Shown: positions 36,843-45,905 of the stretch, in pieces
Numbering within the stretch: position 1 is the stretch's first letter
Layout of the letters: each line of letters opens with the position of its first letter
NCBI RefSeq assembly: GCF_012275445.1
Contig: NZ_JAAZQK010000012.1
Coordinates: 124,001-188,000, forward strand
Source of the DNA: Rhizobacter sp. SG703
GTDB taxonomy: Bacteria; Pseudomonadota; Gammaproteobacteria; Burkholderiales; Burkholderiaceae_C
Reading direction: 5' to 3'
DNA: 64,000 bases
The notes under the pieces: model-generated
Told to the model about the DNA's origin: nothing
Seen by the model: only the letters and a program-made list of their open reading frames with translations
Database searches by the model: none
Made by a program: the position numbers and the translations under genes

Positions 36843-37415
36843 ATGCGCCTCGCCCTGTTCGCCATCGCCGGCCTGCTGACCGCCACCGCAGCGCACGCCG
36901 CCCCGGTCACCTACAAGATCGACCCCGACCACACCTACCCGAGCTTCGAGGCCGACCACCTGGGCATCTCGGTGTGGCGCGGCAAGTTCAACAAGAGCAG
37001 CGGCACGGTGCACTACGACAAGGCGACCGGCACCGGCGACCTCGACGTCACCGTGCTGCCGGCCAGCATCGACTACGGCCAGGACGCGTTGAACAAGTGG
37101 GCCCAGGGCAAGGACCTGTTCGACGTCAGGAAGCACCCGACGGTGGTCTACCGCGGCCGCTTCGACAAGCCGGTCGACGGCGTGCCCACCGAAGTGACCG
37201 GCGAGCTGACGATGCACGGCGTGACGAAGCCGGTCACGCTGAAGCTGAACTGGCTGCGCTGCATGCCGCACCCGATGCTGAAGCGCGAGATGTGCGGTGC
37301 CGACGCCGTCACGACGATCCGGCGCGACGAATTCGGCATGGATGTCGGCAAGGACTACAAGTTCAACATGGACGTCACGCTGCGCATCCAGGTCGAGGCG
37401 ATCGCCGGGCAGTGA
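36843..37415 (+). CDS. YceI-family periplasmic protein
   Basis: 190 residues from ATG 36843, with an AGGAGA ribosome site 6-7 bases upstream. Signal peptide of about 20 residues ending AAHA. The mature protein has the YceI lipocalin-like fold: YKIDPDHTYPSFEADHLGIS, then GTGDLDVTVLPASIDYGQDA and VTGELTMHGVTKPVTLKLN. YceI proteins bind isoprenoid-type lipids in the periplasm. Two Cys near 139 and 150 could form a disulphide. Stands alone between LysR and a convergent DUF4142 gene. Confidence 0.93.
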   Translation: MRLALFAIAGLLTATAAHAAPVTYKIDPDHTYPSFEADHLGISVWRGKFNKSSGTVHYDKATGTGDLDVTVLPASIDYGQDALNKWAQGKDLFDVRKHPTVVYRGRFDKPVDGVPTEVTGELTMHGVTKPVTLKLNWLRCMPHPMLKREMCGADAVTTIRRDEFGMDVGKDYKFNMDVTLRIQVEAIAGQ

Positions 37416-37431
37416 CCCGGCGACCGTCCCG

Positions 37432-37941
37432 TCAGGGCTTCGCGTTCTGCAGCGAGCGCGCCATCTCCAGGTGGTGCTGCAGCCCCGGCAGCGTCTTCTG
37501 CGCGAAGGCCTTCACGTCGGCGTCCTTCGCCTCGCTGGCCGCCTGCTGGAACAGCTTCACGGTATCTTCGTGGGCCTTCACGCCGAAGGCCTTCACGTAG
37601 CGCTCGTCGAATTTCTTGTCGTCGCCGACGTCGATCATCGTCAGCTCGCCCTTCTGCGTGATCGACGGGCCGTCCGGCAGGTCGACCTTCTTGCTGGCGG
37701 CCAGCGCCTTCAGTTCGTCGCCGACCTTCGTGTGGTCGTCGATCATCTTCTGCGCGAAGTCCTTGACGTCGGCGCGTTGCGCCTTCGTCTGCGCTCGCTT
37801 GCTGGCCTCCACCTCGGCGTTGCCGGCCTGGGCGGCTTCCTTCATGAACGCGGCGTCCGAGCGTGCATGCGCGGCAGTGGCCGCGACGCTGCCGAGCGCG
37901 CCGAGGATCAACAGGGTCGAGAGTCGTGCGTTGAGTTTCAT
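37432..37941 (-). CDS. DUF4142 periplasmic protein
   Basis: 169 residues. A signal peptide of about 26 residues ends AAHA. The remainder is all-helical with DAAFMKEAAQAGNAEVEASK and DFAQKMIDDHTKVGDELKAL, the two conserved blocks of DUF4142, a ferritin-like four-helix fold. The role is not known; the family is common in soil and plant-associated bacteria. Converges with YceI, 16 bp between the stops. Confidence 0.92.
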   Translation of the reverse strand: MKLNARLSTLLILGALGSVAATAAHARSDAAFMKEAAQAGNAEVEASKRAQTKAQRADVKDFAQKMIDDHTKVGDELKALAASKKVDLPDGPSITQKGELTMIDVGDDKKFDERYVKAFGVKAHEDTVKLFQQAASEAKDADVKAFAQKTLPGLQHHLEMARSLQNAKP

Positions 37942-38092
37942 CGTGGGCCTTTCAGTGCGGAAAAACTTCAGTCTGGCGATCGCGGCAGGCCGCGACTGTC
38001 GGCCGGCTCCGAGTTGGGCGTAGGACGCGGACTGCAGTGCACGGCACGTCGTTTGCCGTGCGTCGGCATCGCCAGCCGCAGGAGCCCGCCGC

Positions 38093-38809
<717 letters not shown>

Positions 38810-38820
38810 GGAGCCCCGCG

Positions 38821-39810
38821 ATGGACAACATCGACTACCAGCGGCCGGCGTCGGTCGACGAAGCGATCCGCCTCGCGCAGCAACCGGGCACCGCCTTCAT
38901 CGGCGGCGGCACCAACCTGCTCGACCTGATGAAGGGCGGCGTCGCGCGGCCGATGCGGCTGCTCGACGTGACGCGGCTGCCCGGCCGCGAGATCGCGCAG
39001 CTGCCGGACGGCGGCCTGCGCCTCGGTGCCGGCGTGCCGAACAGCGATGCCGCGAACCACCGGCTGGTTCGCGAACGCTACCCGCTGCTCGCGCGGGCGC
39101 TGCTGTCGGGCGCGTCGGCGCAACTGCGCAACATGGCGACCGTCGGCGGCAACCTGATGCAGCGCACGCGCTGCTCGTACTTCACCGACACCGGCTTCGG
39201 CGCCTGCAACAAGCGCGAGCCCGGCAGCGGCTGCGCGGCGATCGGCGGCTTCAACCGCATGCACGCGATCCTCGGTACCAGCGAGGCCTGCATCGCGACG
39301 CACCCGTCGGACATGTGCGTCGCGCTGGCCGCGTTGCGCGCCAGCGTGCGGGTGCGCGGCGCGCAGGGCGAGCGCACGATCCCGATGACGGAATTCCACC
39401 GGCTGCCGGCGGCCCGGCCCGAGCTCGACACCGTGCTGCAGCCGGGCGAACTGATCCTGTCGGTCGACCTGCCGGCCTCGCGCTTCGCGCAGCGCCATGC
39501 CTACCTGAAGCTGCGCGACCGCGCGAGCTATGCGTTCGCGCTGGTGTCGGTGGCGGCGGCGCTCGACGAGCGCGACGGCGCGGTCGCCGATGCGGCGCTG
39601 GCGCTCGGCGGCGTCGCGCACAAGCCGTGGCGCGTGCTGGCGGCCGAGCAGGCGCTGGTCGGCCGGCCGCTGTCGGACGCATCGGTCGCCGACGCGACGC
39701 GCCTGCTGCTCGACGGCGCGCGCGGCTTCGGTCACAACGACTTCAAGATCGAGCTGGCCCGCCGCGCGGTGGCGCGCGCGCTGGCGCAGGCGCACGCCGG
39801 CACCGCCTGA
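38821..39810 (+). CDS. paoB: FAD-binding subunit of molybdenum hydroxylase (PaoB-like)
   Basis: 329 residues. The FAD-binding PCMH fold begins with AFIGGGTNLLDLMKGGVARP and includes LRNMATVGGNLMQRTRCSYF. The latter block continues with Cys in GACNKREPGSGC, the extra 4Fe-4S ligand loop present in E. coli PaoB but absent from ordinary xanthine dehydrogenases. Together these place it in the PaoABC group. ATG at 38821 directly follows GGAGCCCC. Passes electrons between the 2Fe-2S clusters and FAD. Confidence 0.92.
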   Translation: MDNIDYQRPASVDEAIRLAQQPGTAFIGGGTNLLDLMKGGVARPMRLLDVTRLPGREIAQLPDGGLRLGAGVPNSDAANHRLVRERYPLLARALLSGASAQLRNMATVGGNLMQRTRCSYFTDTGFGACNKREPGSGCAAIGGFNRMHAILGTSEACIATHPSDMCVALAALRASVRVRGAQGERTIPMTEFHRLPAARPELDTVLQPGELILSVDLPASRFAQRHAYLKLRDRASYAFALVSVAAALDERDGAVADAALALGGVAHKPWRVLAAEQALVGRPLSDASVADATRLLLDGARGFGHNDFKIELARRAVARALAQAHAGTA

Positions 39811-39839
39811 TCGGCATCGACAGAACACGAAAGGATCCC

Positions 39840-42056
39840 ATGGACCGCCTGTTGACCGGACAACCGCTGGACCGCACCGACGGTCCGCTGAAGGTGAGCG
39901 GGCAGGCCCGCTACGCCGCCGAGTTCACGCTGCCGCGCATGGTGCATGCGCAGATGGTGCTGAGCACCGTGCCGAGCGCGCGCGTGCAGCGCATCGACAG
40001 CCGGGCCGCGCTCGGCGTGCCCGGCGTGCTGATGGTGATGACGCACGAGAACGCGATGCGGCTGCCGAAAGGCGGCAAGGCCGCGGTGAAACCGCCGGCC
40101 GGCCGCGTGCTGACGCTGCTGCAGGACGACCAGGTGCACTACAACGGCCAGCCGGTCGCGCTGGTGGTGGCCGAGACGCTGGAGCAATGCCGCGAGGCCG
40201 CGCGCCAGCTCGTCATCACCTACGCGCCGCAGCCCGATGCGGTGCTCGACCTCGCCTCGGCGCGGGCCCAGGCGTATGCGCCGAAGGAGGTGCAGCAGCA
40301 GAAGCCCGACACCTCGCGCGGCGACCTGGCGGCCGGCCTGCAGGCGGCCAGCCAGGTGGTGTCGGCGCTGTACACCACGCCGGTCGAGCACCACAACCCG
40401 ATGGAGCCGCATGCGACGCTCGCCGCGTGGAGCGGCGAGAAGCTGGTGCTGTACGACGCGACGCAATACGTCAGCGGCGACCGCGACACCGTCGCCAAGA
40501 CGCTGGGCATCTCGCCCGAGCAGGTGCAGGTGATCTGCCCTTACGTCGGCGGCGGCTTCGGCTGCAAGGGCTCGACCTGGACGCACGTGGTGCTGGCCGC
40601 GATGGCCGCGCGCCAGGTCGGCCGGCCGGTGCGGCTGGTGCTGGAGCGGCCGCAGATGTTCGGCTCGATCGGCAACCGGCCGCGCACCGAGCAGGCACTG
40701 TCGGCCGCGGCCGATGCGGCCGGCGCGCTGACGGCGCTGCGCCACGAAGTGGTCAGCGAAACCTCGATGCTCGAGGACTGGGTCGAGCCGTCGACGCTGT
40801 GCACCCGCATGCTGTACGCCTGCGCGAACGTCGCGACGACGCAGCGGCTGGTGAAGCTGAACGTCGCCACGCCCACCTTCACCCGAGCGCCCGGCGAGGC
40901 GACCGGCACCTTCGCGCTCGACAGCGCGATCGACGAGCTGTCGTACCGGGTCGGCATCGATCCGCTGGAGATGCGCCTGCGCAACCATGCCGACACCGAC
41001 CTGCACAAGAAGCTGCCGTTCTCCAGCAAATCGCTGCGCGAATGCTGCCGCCTCGGCGCCGAGCGCTTCGGCTGGGCGCGCCGCGACCCGCGGCCGCAGT
41101 CGATGCGCGACGGCCGCTGGCAGGTCGGCTGGGGTGTCGGCACCGCCACGTATCCGACCAATCGCAGCGCCGCCGAGGCGGTGGCCCGGTTGATGCCCGA
41201 CGGCTCGGCGCTGGTGCAATCGGGCTCGCAGGACCTGGGCACCGGCACCTACACGATCATGACCCAGGTGGCAGCCGATGCGCTGGGGCTGCCGGCGAAC
41301 CGCGTGCATTTCGAGCTCGGCGATTCGGCGATGCCGAAGGCGCCGGTGTCGGGCGGCTCGCAGACCGCCGCCAGCGTCGCGCCGGCAGTGAAGCAGGCCT
41401 GCGAGGCGGTGCGCGCACGACTGGTCGCGCTGGCGGTGGCCGATGCCGCGTCGCCGCTGCACGGGCATGGCCCGCAGGCGGTGGTCGTCAGCGACGGCTG
41501 GTTGCGGCCGCAGGGCGATGCGTCGCGCGGCGAGCCGGTGGCCGCGGTGCTGGCACGCCACGGCGGGCAGCCGCTGGAGGCGCGCAGCGAATCGAAGCCC
41601 GGCGCGGAGCGCGAGCAGTTCTCGATGCATGCGTTCGGCACGGTGTTCGCCGAGGTGCGCGTCGACACCGAGCTGCGCGTGATCCGCGTGCCACGCATCG
41701 TCGGCGCCTACGGCATCGGCCGGCTGCTGAACGAGAAGACCGGCCACAGCCAGCTGATGGGCGGCATCGTCTGGGGCGTCGGCCTGGCGCTGATGGAAGA
41801 GACCTGGCGCGATCCGCGCAACGGCCGCTTCGTCAACGCCAACCTGGCCGATTACCACGTGCCGGTGAATGCCGACATCGGCAGCATCGAGACGCTGGTG
41901 GTGCCGGAGGACGACCCGCATGTGAACCCGCTGGGCGCGAAAGGCATCGGCGAGATCGGCATCACCGGCGTCGGCGCCGCGATCGCGAATGCGGTGTTCC
42001 ATGCCACGGGAAAGCGGGTGCGCGAGTTGCCGATCACGCTCGACAAGCTGCTGTAG
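39840..42056 (+). CDS. paoC: Molybdopterin-binding catalytic subunit (PaoC-like)
   Basis: 738 residues from ATG 39840. Starts with the xanthine-dehydrogenase-like a/b hammerhead domain (TDGPLKVSGQARYAAEFTLP); the molybdopterin-binding part has CPYVGGGFGCKGSTWTHVVL, TRAPGEATGTFALDSAIDEL, GSQDLGTGTYTIMTQVAADA, and, near the end, GAKGIGEIGITGVGAAIANA with the active-site Glu. Oxidises aromatic or aliphatic aldehydes to acids by the Mo-cytosine dinucleotide cofactor in the PaoABC group. The MocA-like gene at 55551 could supply cytidylation, though it is not linked. Confidence 0.95.
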   Translation: MDRLLTGQPLDRTDGPLKVSGQARYAAEFTLPRMVHAQMVLSTVPSARVQRIDSRAALGVPGVLMVMTHENAMRLPKGGKAAVKPPAGRVLTLLQDDQVHYNGQPVALVVAETLEQCREAARQLVITYAPQPDAVLDLASARAQAYAPKEVQQQKPDTSRGDLAAGLQAASQVVSALYTTPVEHHNPMEPHATLAAWSGEKLVLYDATQYVSGDRDTVAKTLGISPEQVQVICPYVGGGFGCKGSTWTHVVLAAMAARQVGRPVRLVLERPQMFGSIGNRPRTEQALSAAADAAGALTALRHEVVSETSMLEDWVEPSTLCTRMLYACANVATTQRLVKLNVATPTFTRAPGEATGTFALDSAIDELSYRVGIDPLEMRLRNHADTDLHKKLPFSSKSLRECCRLGAERFGWARRDPRPQSMRDGRWQVGWGVGTATYPTNRSAAEAVARLMPDGSALVQSGSQDLGTGTYTIMTQVAADALGLPANRVHFELGDSAMPKAPVSGGSQTAASVAPAVKQACEAVRARLVALAVADAASPLHGHGPQAVVVSDGWLRPQGDASRGEPVAAVLARHGGQPLEARSESKPGAEREQFSMHAFGTVFAEVRVDTELRVIRVPRIVGAYGIGRLLNEKTGHSQLMGGIVWGVGLALMEETWRDPRNGRFVNANLADYHVPVNADIGSIETLVVPEDDPHVNPLGAKGIGEIGITGVGAAIANAVFHATGKRVRELPITLDKLL

Positions 42057-42110
42057 CCCGGGTGCTCATCCGGGTTCGTCCGGCACAAGCCGGACGGGCA
42101 TCCCGGCTAC
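42053..42110. repeat. Extragenic palindrome/terminator-like hairpin at the paoC stop
   Basis: The element runs from GTAGCCCGGG, which includes the paoC stop, to CCCGGCTAC. Inside it, GTCCGGC-ACAA-GCCGGAC at 42078-42095 forms a perfect 7-bp hairpin. A truncated relative with GTAGCCCGG and TCCGGGGTTCGT lies at about 30928-30954 behind the LysR remnant. Dispersed repeat and probable transcription stop; no T-run follows. Confidence 0.6.
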
Positions 42111-42119
42111 GATCGGCGA

Positions 42120-43055
42120 ATGGCCACCACCGCGCCCTTCGGCATCCACGTCATCGACACCGGCTTCCACCGACCGGCCTTCGATGCCTGCTACCTGGTG
42201 GTCGAGAACGGCCGCGGCGCCTTCGTCGACACCGGCACCACGCATTCGCTGCCGCGGCTGCTGGCGGCGGTCGACGCGGCGGGCCTGCAGCGAGCCGACG
42301 TCGACTGGGTCATCGTCACGCACGTGCACCTGGACCACGCCGGTGGTGCCGGCGCGCTGATGCGCGAACTGCCCTCGGCGAAGCTGCTGGCCCACCCGCG
42401 CGGCGCGCGCCACATGATCGAGCCGCTCGCGCTGCTGAACGGCGCGCGCGCGGTGTACGGCGCGCAGGAGGTGACGCGAGCCTACGGCGAGGTGGTGCCG
42501 GTGCCCGCCGAGCGGGTCGTCAACAGCCACGACGGCATGATCGTCGAGCTGGCTGGCCGGCCGCTGCTGCTGATCGACACGCCGGGCCACGCCCGCCACC
42601 ACCATTGCCTGTGGGACGAGCGCAGCCGCGGCTTCTTCACCGGCGACACCTTCGGGCTGAGCTACCGCGAGTTCGACACCGCGCAAGGCCCGTGGCTGCT
42701 GCCGACCACGACGCCGGTGCAGTTCGAGCCCGACGCGCTGAAGCAGTCGGTGCGGCGCATGCTCGGCTTCCACCCCGAGCGCCTGTACTTGACGCACTAC
42801 GGCTGCGTCGAGAACGTGCCGCGGCTCGGCGAGATGATGCTGGCGCAGGTCGACGAGATCGTCGCGCTCGGCGAGCGGCTGCGCCCGCTGCCGGCACCGG
42901 CCCGCCATGCGGCGCTGATGACCGGGTTGGCGGACCTGTACTGGGCCCGGCTGCAGCAGCTCGGCAGCACCGTGCCGCGCGACGACGCGATGGCGCTGCT
43001 CGCGATGGACCTGGAGCTGAACGCGCAGGGCATCGGGATTTGGCTCGACCGCTGA
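42120..43055 (+). CDS. MBL-fold metallo-hydrolase
   Basis: 311 residues. The zinc motif THVHLDHAGG is at 63-72 and GDTFGLSYREF supplies the bridging Asp; further His residues fit HARHHHCLWDE. The start IHVIDTGFHRPAFDACYLVV and the C-terminal helical part belong to the glyoxalase-II-like branch of uncertain substrate. Starts 63 bp after paoC, beyond the palindrome, so it probably has its own promoter. A thioester or lactone substrate is possible, given the aldehyde and glutathione-linked neighbours, but this is a guess. Confidence 0.9.
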   Translation: MATTAPFGIHVIDTGFHRPAFDACYLVVENGRGAFVDTGTTHSLPRLLAAVDAAGLQRADVDWVIVTHVHLDHAGGAGALMRELPSAKLLAHPRGARHMIEPLALLNGARAVYGAQEVTRAYGEVVPVPAERVVNSHDGMIVELAGRPLLLIDTPGHARHHHCLWDERSRGFFTGDTFGLSYREFDTAQGPWLLPTTTPVQFEPDALKQSVRRMLGFHPERLYLTHYGCVENVPRLGEMMLAQVDEIVALGERLRPLPAPARHAALMTGLADLYWARLQQLGSTVPRDDAMALLAMDLELNAQGIGIWLDR

Positions 43056-43089
43056 AGGGTCCTAAACTCGTTCGCTTTCGGGAGCCTCC

Positions 43090-43875
43090 ATGAAACCGGT
43101 CCAGTTCAACCTGCAGGGGCAGGTCATCGTGATCACCGGCGCGTCGCAAGGCATCGGCGCGGCCTGCGCGCAGCGGCTCGCGCGCGACGGCGCCGCGGTG
43201 GCGCTGTGGGACGTCGACGACACGCGCGGCGCGGCGCTCGCGGCGACGCTCGCCGCCGAAGGCCAGCGCGCCACCTACCTGCACTGCGACGTCTCGAAGA
43301 AGGCCGAGGTCGACGCCGCGCTGGCCGGCACGCTCGCCGCGTTCGGCCGCGTCGACGGGCTGGTCAACAACGCCGGCATCTTCAAGGCCGCCGATTTCCT
43401 CGAGATCACCGAAGCCGACTGGGACGCGGTGATCGACATCAACCTGAAGGGCTCGTTCCTGGTCGGCCAGGCGGTCGCGCGCGCGATGGTGAAGACCGGC
43501 GGCGGCGCGATCGTCAACATGAGCTCGGTCAACAGCGTGATGGCGATCCCGAGCATCGCCAGCTACAACGCGAGCAAGGGCGGCATCAACCAGCTGACGC
43601 GGGTGATGGCGCTGTCGCTGGCCGACCACGGCATCCGCGTCAACGCGGTGGCGCCGGGCACCATCGCGACCGAGCTCGCGAAGAACGCTGTGCTGGGCAG
43701 CGAGGAGGCACGCGCGCGCATCATGAGCCGCACGCCGATGAAGCGGCTCGGCGAGCCCGGCGAGATCGCCGACGTGGCGGCCTTCCTGCTGAGCAGCGCG
43801 GCGAGCTACATGACCGGCGAGATCGTCTACGTCGACGGCGGGCGGCTGACGCTGAACTACACGGTGGCGACATGA
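43090..43875 (+). CDS. SDR-family oxidoreductase
   Basis: 261 residues. TGASQGIG opens the Rossmann fold at about 18-25, VNNAGIF follows, and SYNASKGGINQLTRVMALSL carries the Tyr-Lys pair. The ending SYMTGEIVYVDGGRLTLNYT is common in FabG-like members. An unknown alcohol or keto compound is the substrate. It is followed with a 4-bp overlap by the GFA-family gene, so the two are one unit. Confidence 0.93.
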   Translation: MKPVQFNLQGQVIVITGASQGIGAACAQRLARDGAAVALWDVDDTRGAALAATLAAEGQRATYLHCDVSKKAEVDAALAGTLAAFGRVDGLVNNAGIFKAADFLEITEADWDAVIDINLKGSFLVGQAVARAMVKTGGGAIVNMSSVNSVMAIPSIASYNASKGGINQLTRVMALSLADHGIRVNAVAPGTIATELAKNAVLGSEEARARIMSRTPMKRLGEPGEIADVAAFLLSSAASYMTGEIVYVDGGRLTLNYTVAT

Positions 43876-44363
43876 GCACCGCGCCAGCGTCCACCGGCCT
43901 GGAAGGCGGCTGCCTGTGCGGCCGCATCCGCTACCGGGCCTCACCCGACAAGCGCGAGGGCTACTACTGCCACTGCCGCATGTGCCAGCTGGCCTTCGGC
44001 AACACGCGCGTGCCGTTCCTGAACCTGAAGCGCGACCAGGTCGAATGGCTGACAGAGCAGCCGACCACCTACGCGTCGTCGAAGTTCGCGCTGCGCGGCT
44101 TCTGCGGCCACTGCGGCACGCCGCTGAGCTTCGCGTACGAAGGGTCGCAGAACATGGACCTCTCGGTCGGCAGCCTCGACGATCCGTCGGCGATCACGCC
44201 GGTGTCGCATTTCGCGGTCGAAAGCAAGGTGGCGAACTGGGAGGTCGACGACGGGCTGCCGGGCACGCGGCTCGACGAGCATGTGAAACTGATCGAGCGC
44301 TGGAAGGCGGCGTATGGCGACGACGTGGTTCCGGGCGCCGAGGCGACGCGGCAGGCGCCCTGA
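43872..44363 (+). CDS. GFA-family (glutathione-dependent formaldehyde-activating-like) protein
   Basis: 163 residues. The zinc ligands are in GGCLCGRIRYRA, YYCHCRMCQ and FCGHCGTPLSF, the complete set of the GFA/CENP-V fold. Members form S-hydroxymethyl-glutathione or bind small thiol adducts; many are uncharacterised. It is coupled to the SDR gene (ATGA) and so may handle an aldehyde that the SDR or the PaoABC enzyme produces or uses. Confidence 0.92.
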   Translation: MSTAPASTGLEGGCLCGRIRYRASPDKREGYYCHCRMCQLAFGNTRVPFLNLKRDQVEWLTEQPTTYASSKFALRGFCGHCGTPLSFAYEGSQNMDLSVGSLDDPSAITPVSHFAVESKVANWEVDDGLPGTRLDEHVKLIERWKAAYGDDVVPGAEATRQAP

Positions 44364-44395
44364 CGCTGGCTGGATGGATGAGCTGATGAACGGGA

Positions 44396-44851
44396 TCAAG
44401 CCTCGTTCATCGCCTCCAGGCATTCGTCGATCAGCGCGTGCAGCCGCATCACCCGATCGTCGCCCAGCCGCTCGTTGAACGCCAGCTGCGCCCGCCTCCA
44501 TTCGCGCCGCGCCTCGTCGCGCTTGACGCGGCCGGCCGCGGTGGCTTCGACGACGCGGCTGCGGCCGTCTTCGCCCGGTCCGACCGTGACCCAGCCCTGG
44601 GCGACCAGCGGCTGCAGGTTGCGCGTCAGCGTCGACGCATCCATTTCCATGTGGGCAGCGAGCGCGCCCGGCTTCAGCGGCCCGAGGCCGACCACCTGCG
44701 ACAGCAGCGAGTACTGCGTGGTCTTCAGCCCGGCGTCGGTGACGATGCGGTCGAAGTGCTGGCTGACGCGGCGTGACAGCTGCCGCAGCTTCAGGCTGCT
44801 GCAGCCGCTGGGCGTCGACGGTTTCGCTTCGGATTTCAGGCGGCTTGGCAT
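44396..44851 (-). CDS. MarR-family transcriptional regulator
   Basis: 151 residues. The winged helix includes LSQVVGLGPLKPGALAAHME and MDASTLTRNLQPLVAQGWVT, then the beta wing with EDGRSRVVEATAAGRVKRDE. An N-terminal Cys/Ser-containing segment precedes it. Divergent from the thioesterase gene; the start codon lies 6 bp from the perfect palindrome at 44858-44877, which overlaps the expected promoter. Repression of itself and the thioesterase/glyoxalase run is likely, with release by an unknown ligand. Confidence 0.92.
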   Translation of the reverse strand: MPSRLKSEAKPSTPSGCSSLKLRQLSRRVSQHFDRIVTDAGLKTTQYSLLSQVVGLGPLKPGALAAHMEMDASTLTRNLQPLVAQGWVTVGPGEDGRSRVVEATAAGRVKRDEARREWRRAQLAFNERLGDDRVMRLHALIDECLEAMNEA

Positions 44852-44857
44852 GACTTG

Positions 44858-44877
44858 ATGATTGTAGCTACAATCAT
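44858..44877. promoter_or_regulatory. Perfect 20-bp palindrome, MarR operator
   Basis: ATGATTGTAGCTACAATCAT is a perfect inverted repeat of two 10-base halves. MarR proteins bind such sites as dimers, and the site sits directly before the marR start and 43 bp before the thioesterase start, so one dimer could cover both promoters. Confidence 0.8.
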
Positions 44878-44920
44878 TGCAGATACAACTCTTCGCGACT
44901 GCCCCGCGGCGCGACCGACC

Positions 44921-45472
44921 ATGGACACACCTGTCGATGCCGCTGCCGTGCAGTCCCGGTGGGAAACCGAGGCGGCAGCCCGCCGTGCACGCCTGCTGCC
45001 GCCCGGGGTCGCCAGTCCGGCTCAAGCCGCCGGGCTGAGCGGGCTCGAGTTCTTCGAGGCCATCTTCGACGGCCGCCTGCCGCCGCCGCCGATCGGCGAG
45101 ACGATGGACTTCCTTCCGATCGAGATGACGCACGGCCGCGCGGTGTTCCAGGGCACGCCGCTGCTGCGCCACTACAACCCGCTCGGCACGGTGCACGGCG
45201 GCTGGATCGCGACGCTGCTCGATTCGTGCGTCGGCTGCGCGGTGCACACCACGCTCGCCGCCGGCAGGGCCTACACGACGGCCGAACTCAAGATCAACTA
45301 CGTGCGTGCCGTCACGCAGCGCGTGCCGGTGCTGCGCGCCATCGGCAGCGTGATCCACGTCGGCGGCCGCATGGCCACCGCCGAGGGCCGCCTGGTCGGG
45401 CCCGACGGCAAGCTGTACGCGCACGCGTCCACGACCTGCTTTCTCTTTGACGCGTCCTTCGACGCTTCCTGA
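44921..45472 (+). CDS. PaaI-family thioesterase (hotdog fold)
   Basis: 183 residues from ATG 44921; the frame runs upstream to 44855 but that would place the operator palindrome inside it. The hotdog core is [20 protein letters not shown], with the GTVHGG motif of PaaI-type acyl-CoA thioesterases, and [20 protein letters not shown] follows. Releases free acid from a CoA ester, probably aromatic or branched. It is under the MarR palindrome and 20 bp before glyoxalase I. Confidence 0.9.
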   Translation: MDTPVDAAAVQSRWETEAAARRARLLPPGVASPAQAAGLSGLEFFEAIFDGRLPPPPIGETMDFLPIEMTHGRAVFQGTPLLRHYNPLGTVHGGWIATLLDSCVGCAVHTTLAAGRAYTTAELKINYVRAVTQRVPVLRAIGSVIHVGGRMATAEGRLVGPDGKLYAHASTTCFLFDASFDAS

Positions 45473-45492
45473 CACCTCATCGGACCTCCACC

Positions 45493-45882
45493 ATGCGACT
45501 CCTCCACACCATGCTGCGCGTCGGCGACCTGCAGCGCTCGATCGACTTCTACACGAACATCATGGGCATGACGCTGCTGCGCCAGTCCGAGAACCCGTCG
45601 CAGCACTACTCGCTCGCCTTCCTCGGCTACGGCCCGAACCCGGAGCATGCCGAGCTGGAGCTGACCTACAACCACGGCGTCAGCTCGTACGAGCTCGGCA
45701 CCGCCTACGGCCACATCGCGATCGCGGTGCCCGACGCGGCCGCCGCCTGCGAACGCATCCGTGCCGGCGGCGGCAACGTCACGCGCGAAGCGGGCCCGGT
45801 CAAGGGCGGCACGACCGTGATCGCCTTCATCACCGATCCGGACAGCTACAAGGTCGAACTGATCGAACGCCGCTTCGACTGA
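45493..45882 (+). CDS. gloA: Glyoxalase I (lactoylglutathione lyase)
   Basis: 129 residues, the length of bacterial GlxI. Metal ligands are His5, Glu56, His74 and Glu122, in [37 protein letters not shown] and [10 protein letters not shown]. It converts the methylglyoxal-glutathione adduct to lactoylglutathione in the cytoplasm. Four metal ligands and no long alpha-loop point to the Ni/Co-dependent bacterial class. It shares a strand with the thioesterase and MFS genes (20- and 23-bp gaps), so one transcript is plausible. Confidence 0.95.
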   Translation: MRLLHTMLRVGDLQRSIDFYTNIMGMTLLRQSENPSQHYSLAFLGYGPNPEHAELELTYNHGVSSYELGTAYGHIAIAVPDAAAACERIRAGGGNVTREAGPVKGGTTVIAFITDPDSYKVELIERRFD

Positions 45883-45905
45883 GCCCACGCCCAGGACCCA
45901 ACCCC

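Noticed and set aside
39732-42002. Minus-strand open frame of 756 codons opposite paoC
   Set aside because: Antisense shadow of the molybdopterin subunit; no protein motifs.
39530-43093. Plus-strand open frame of about 1190 codons across paoC and the MBL gene
   Set aside because: Alternative frame of GC-rich genes, Arg/Ala-rich low-complexity product.
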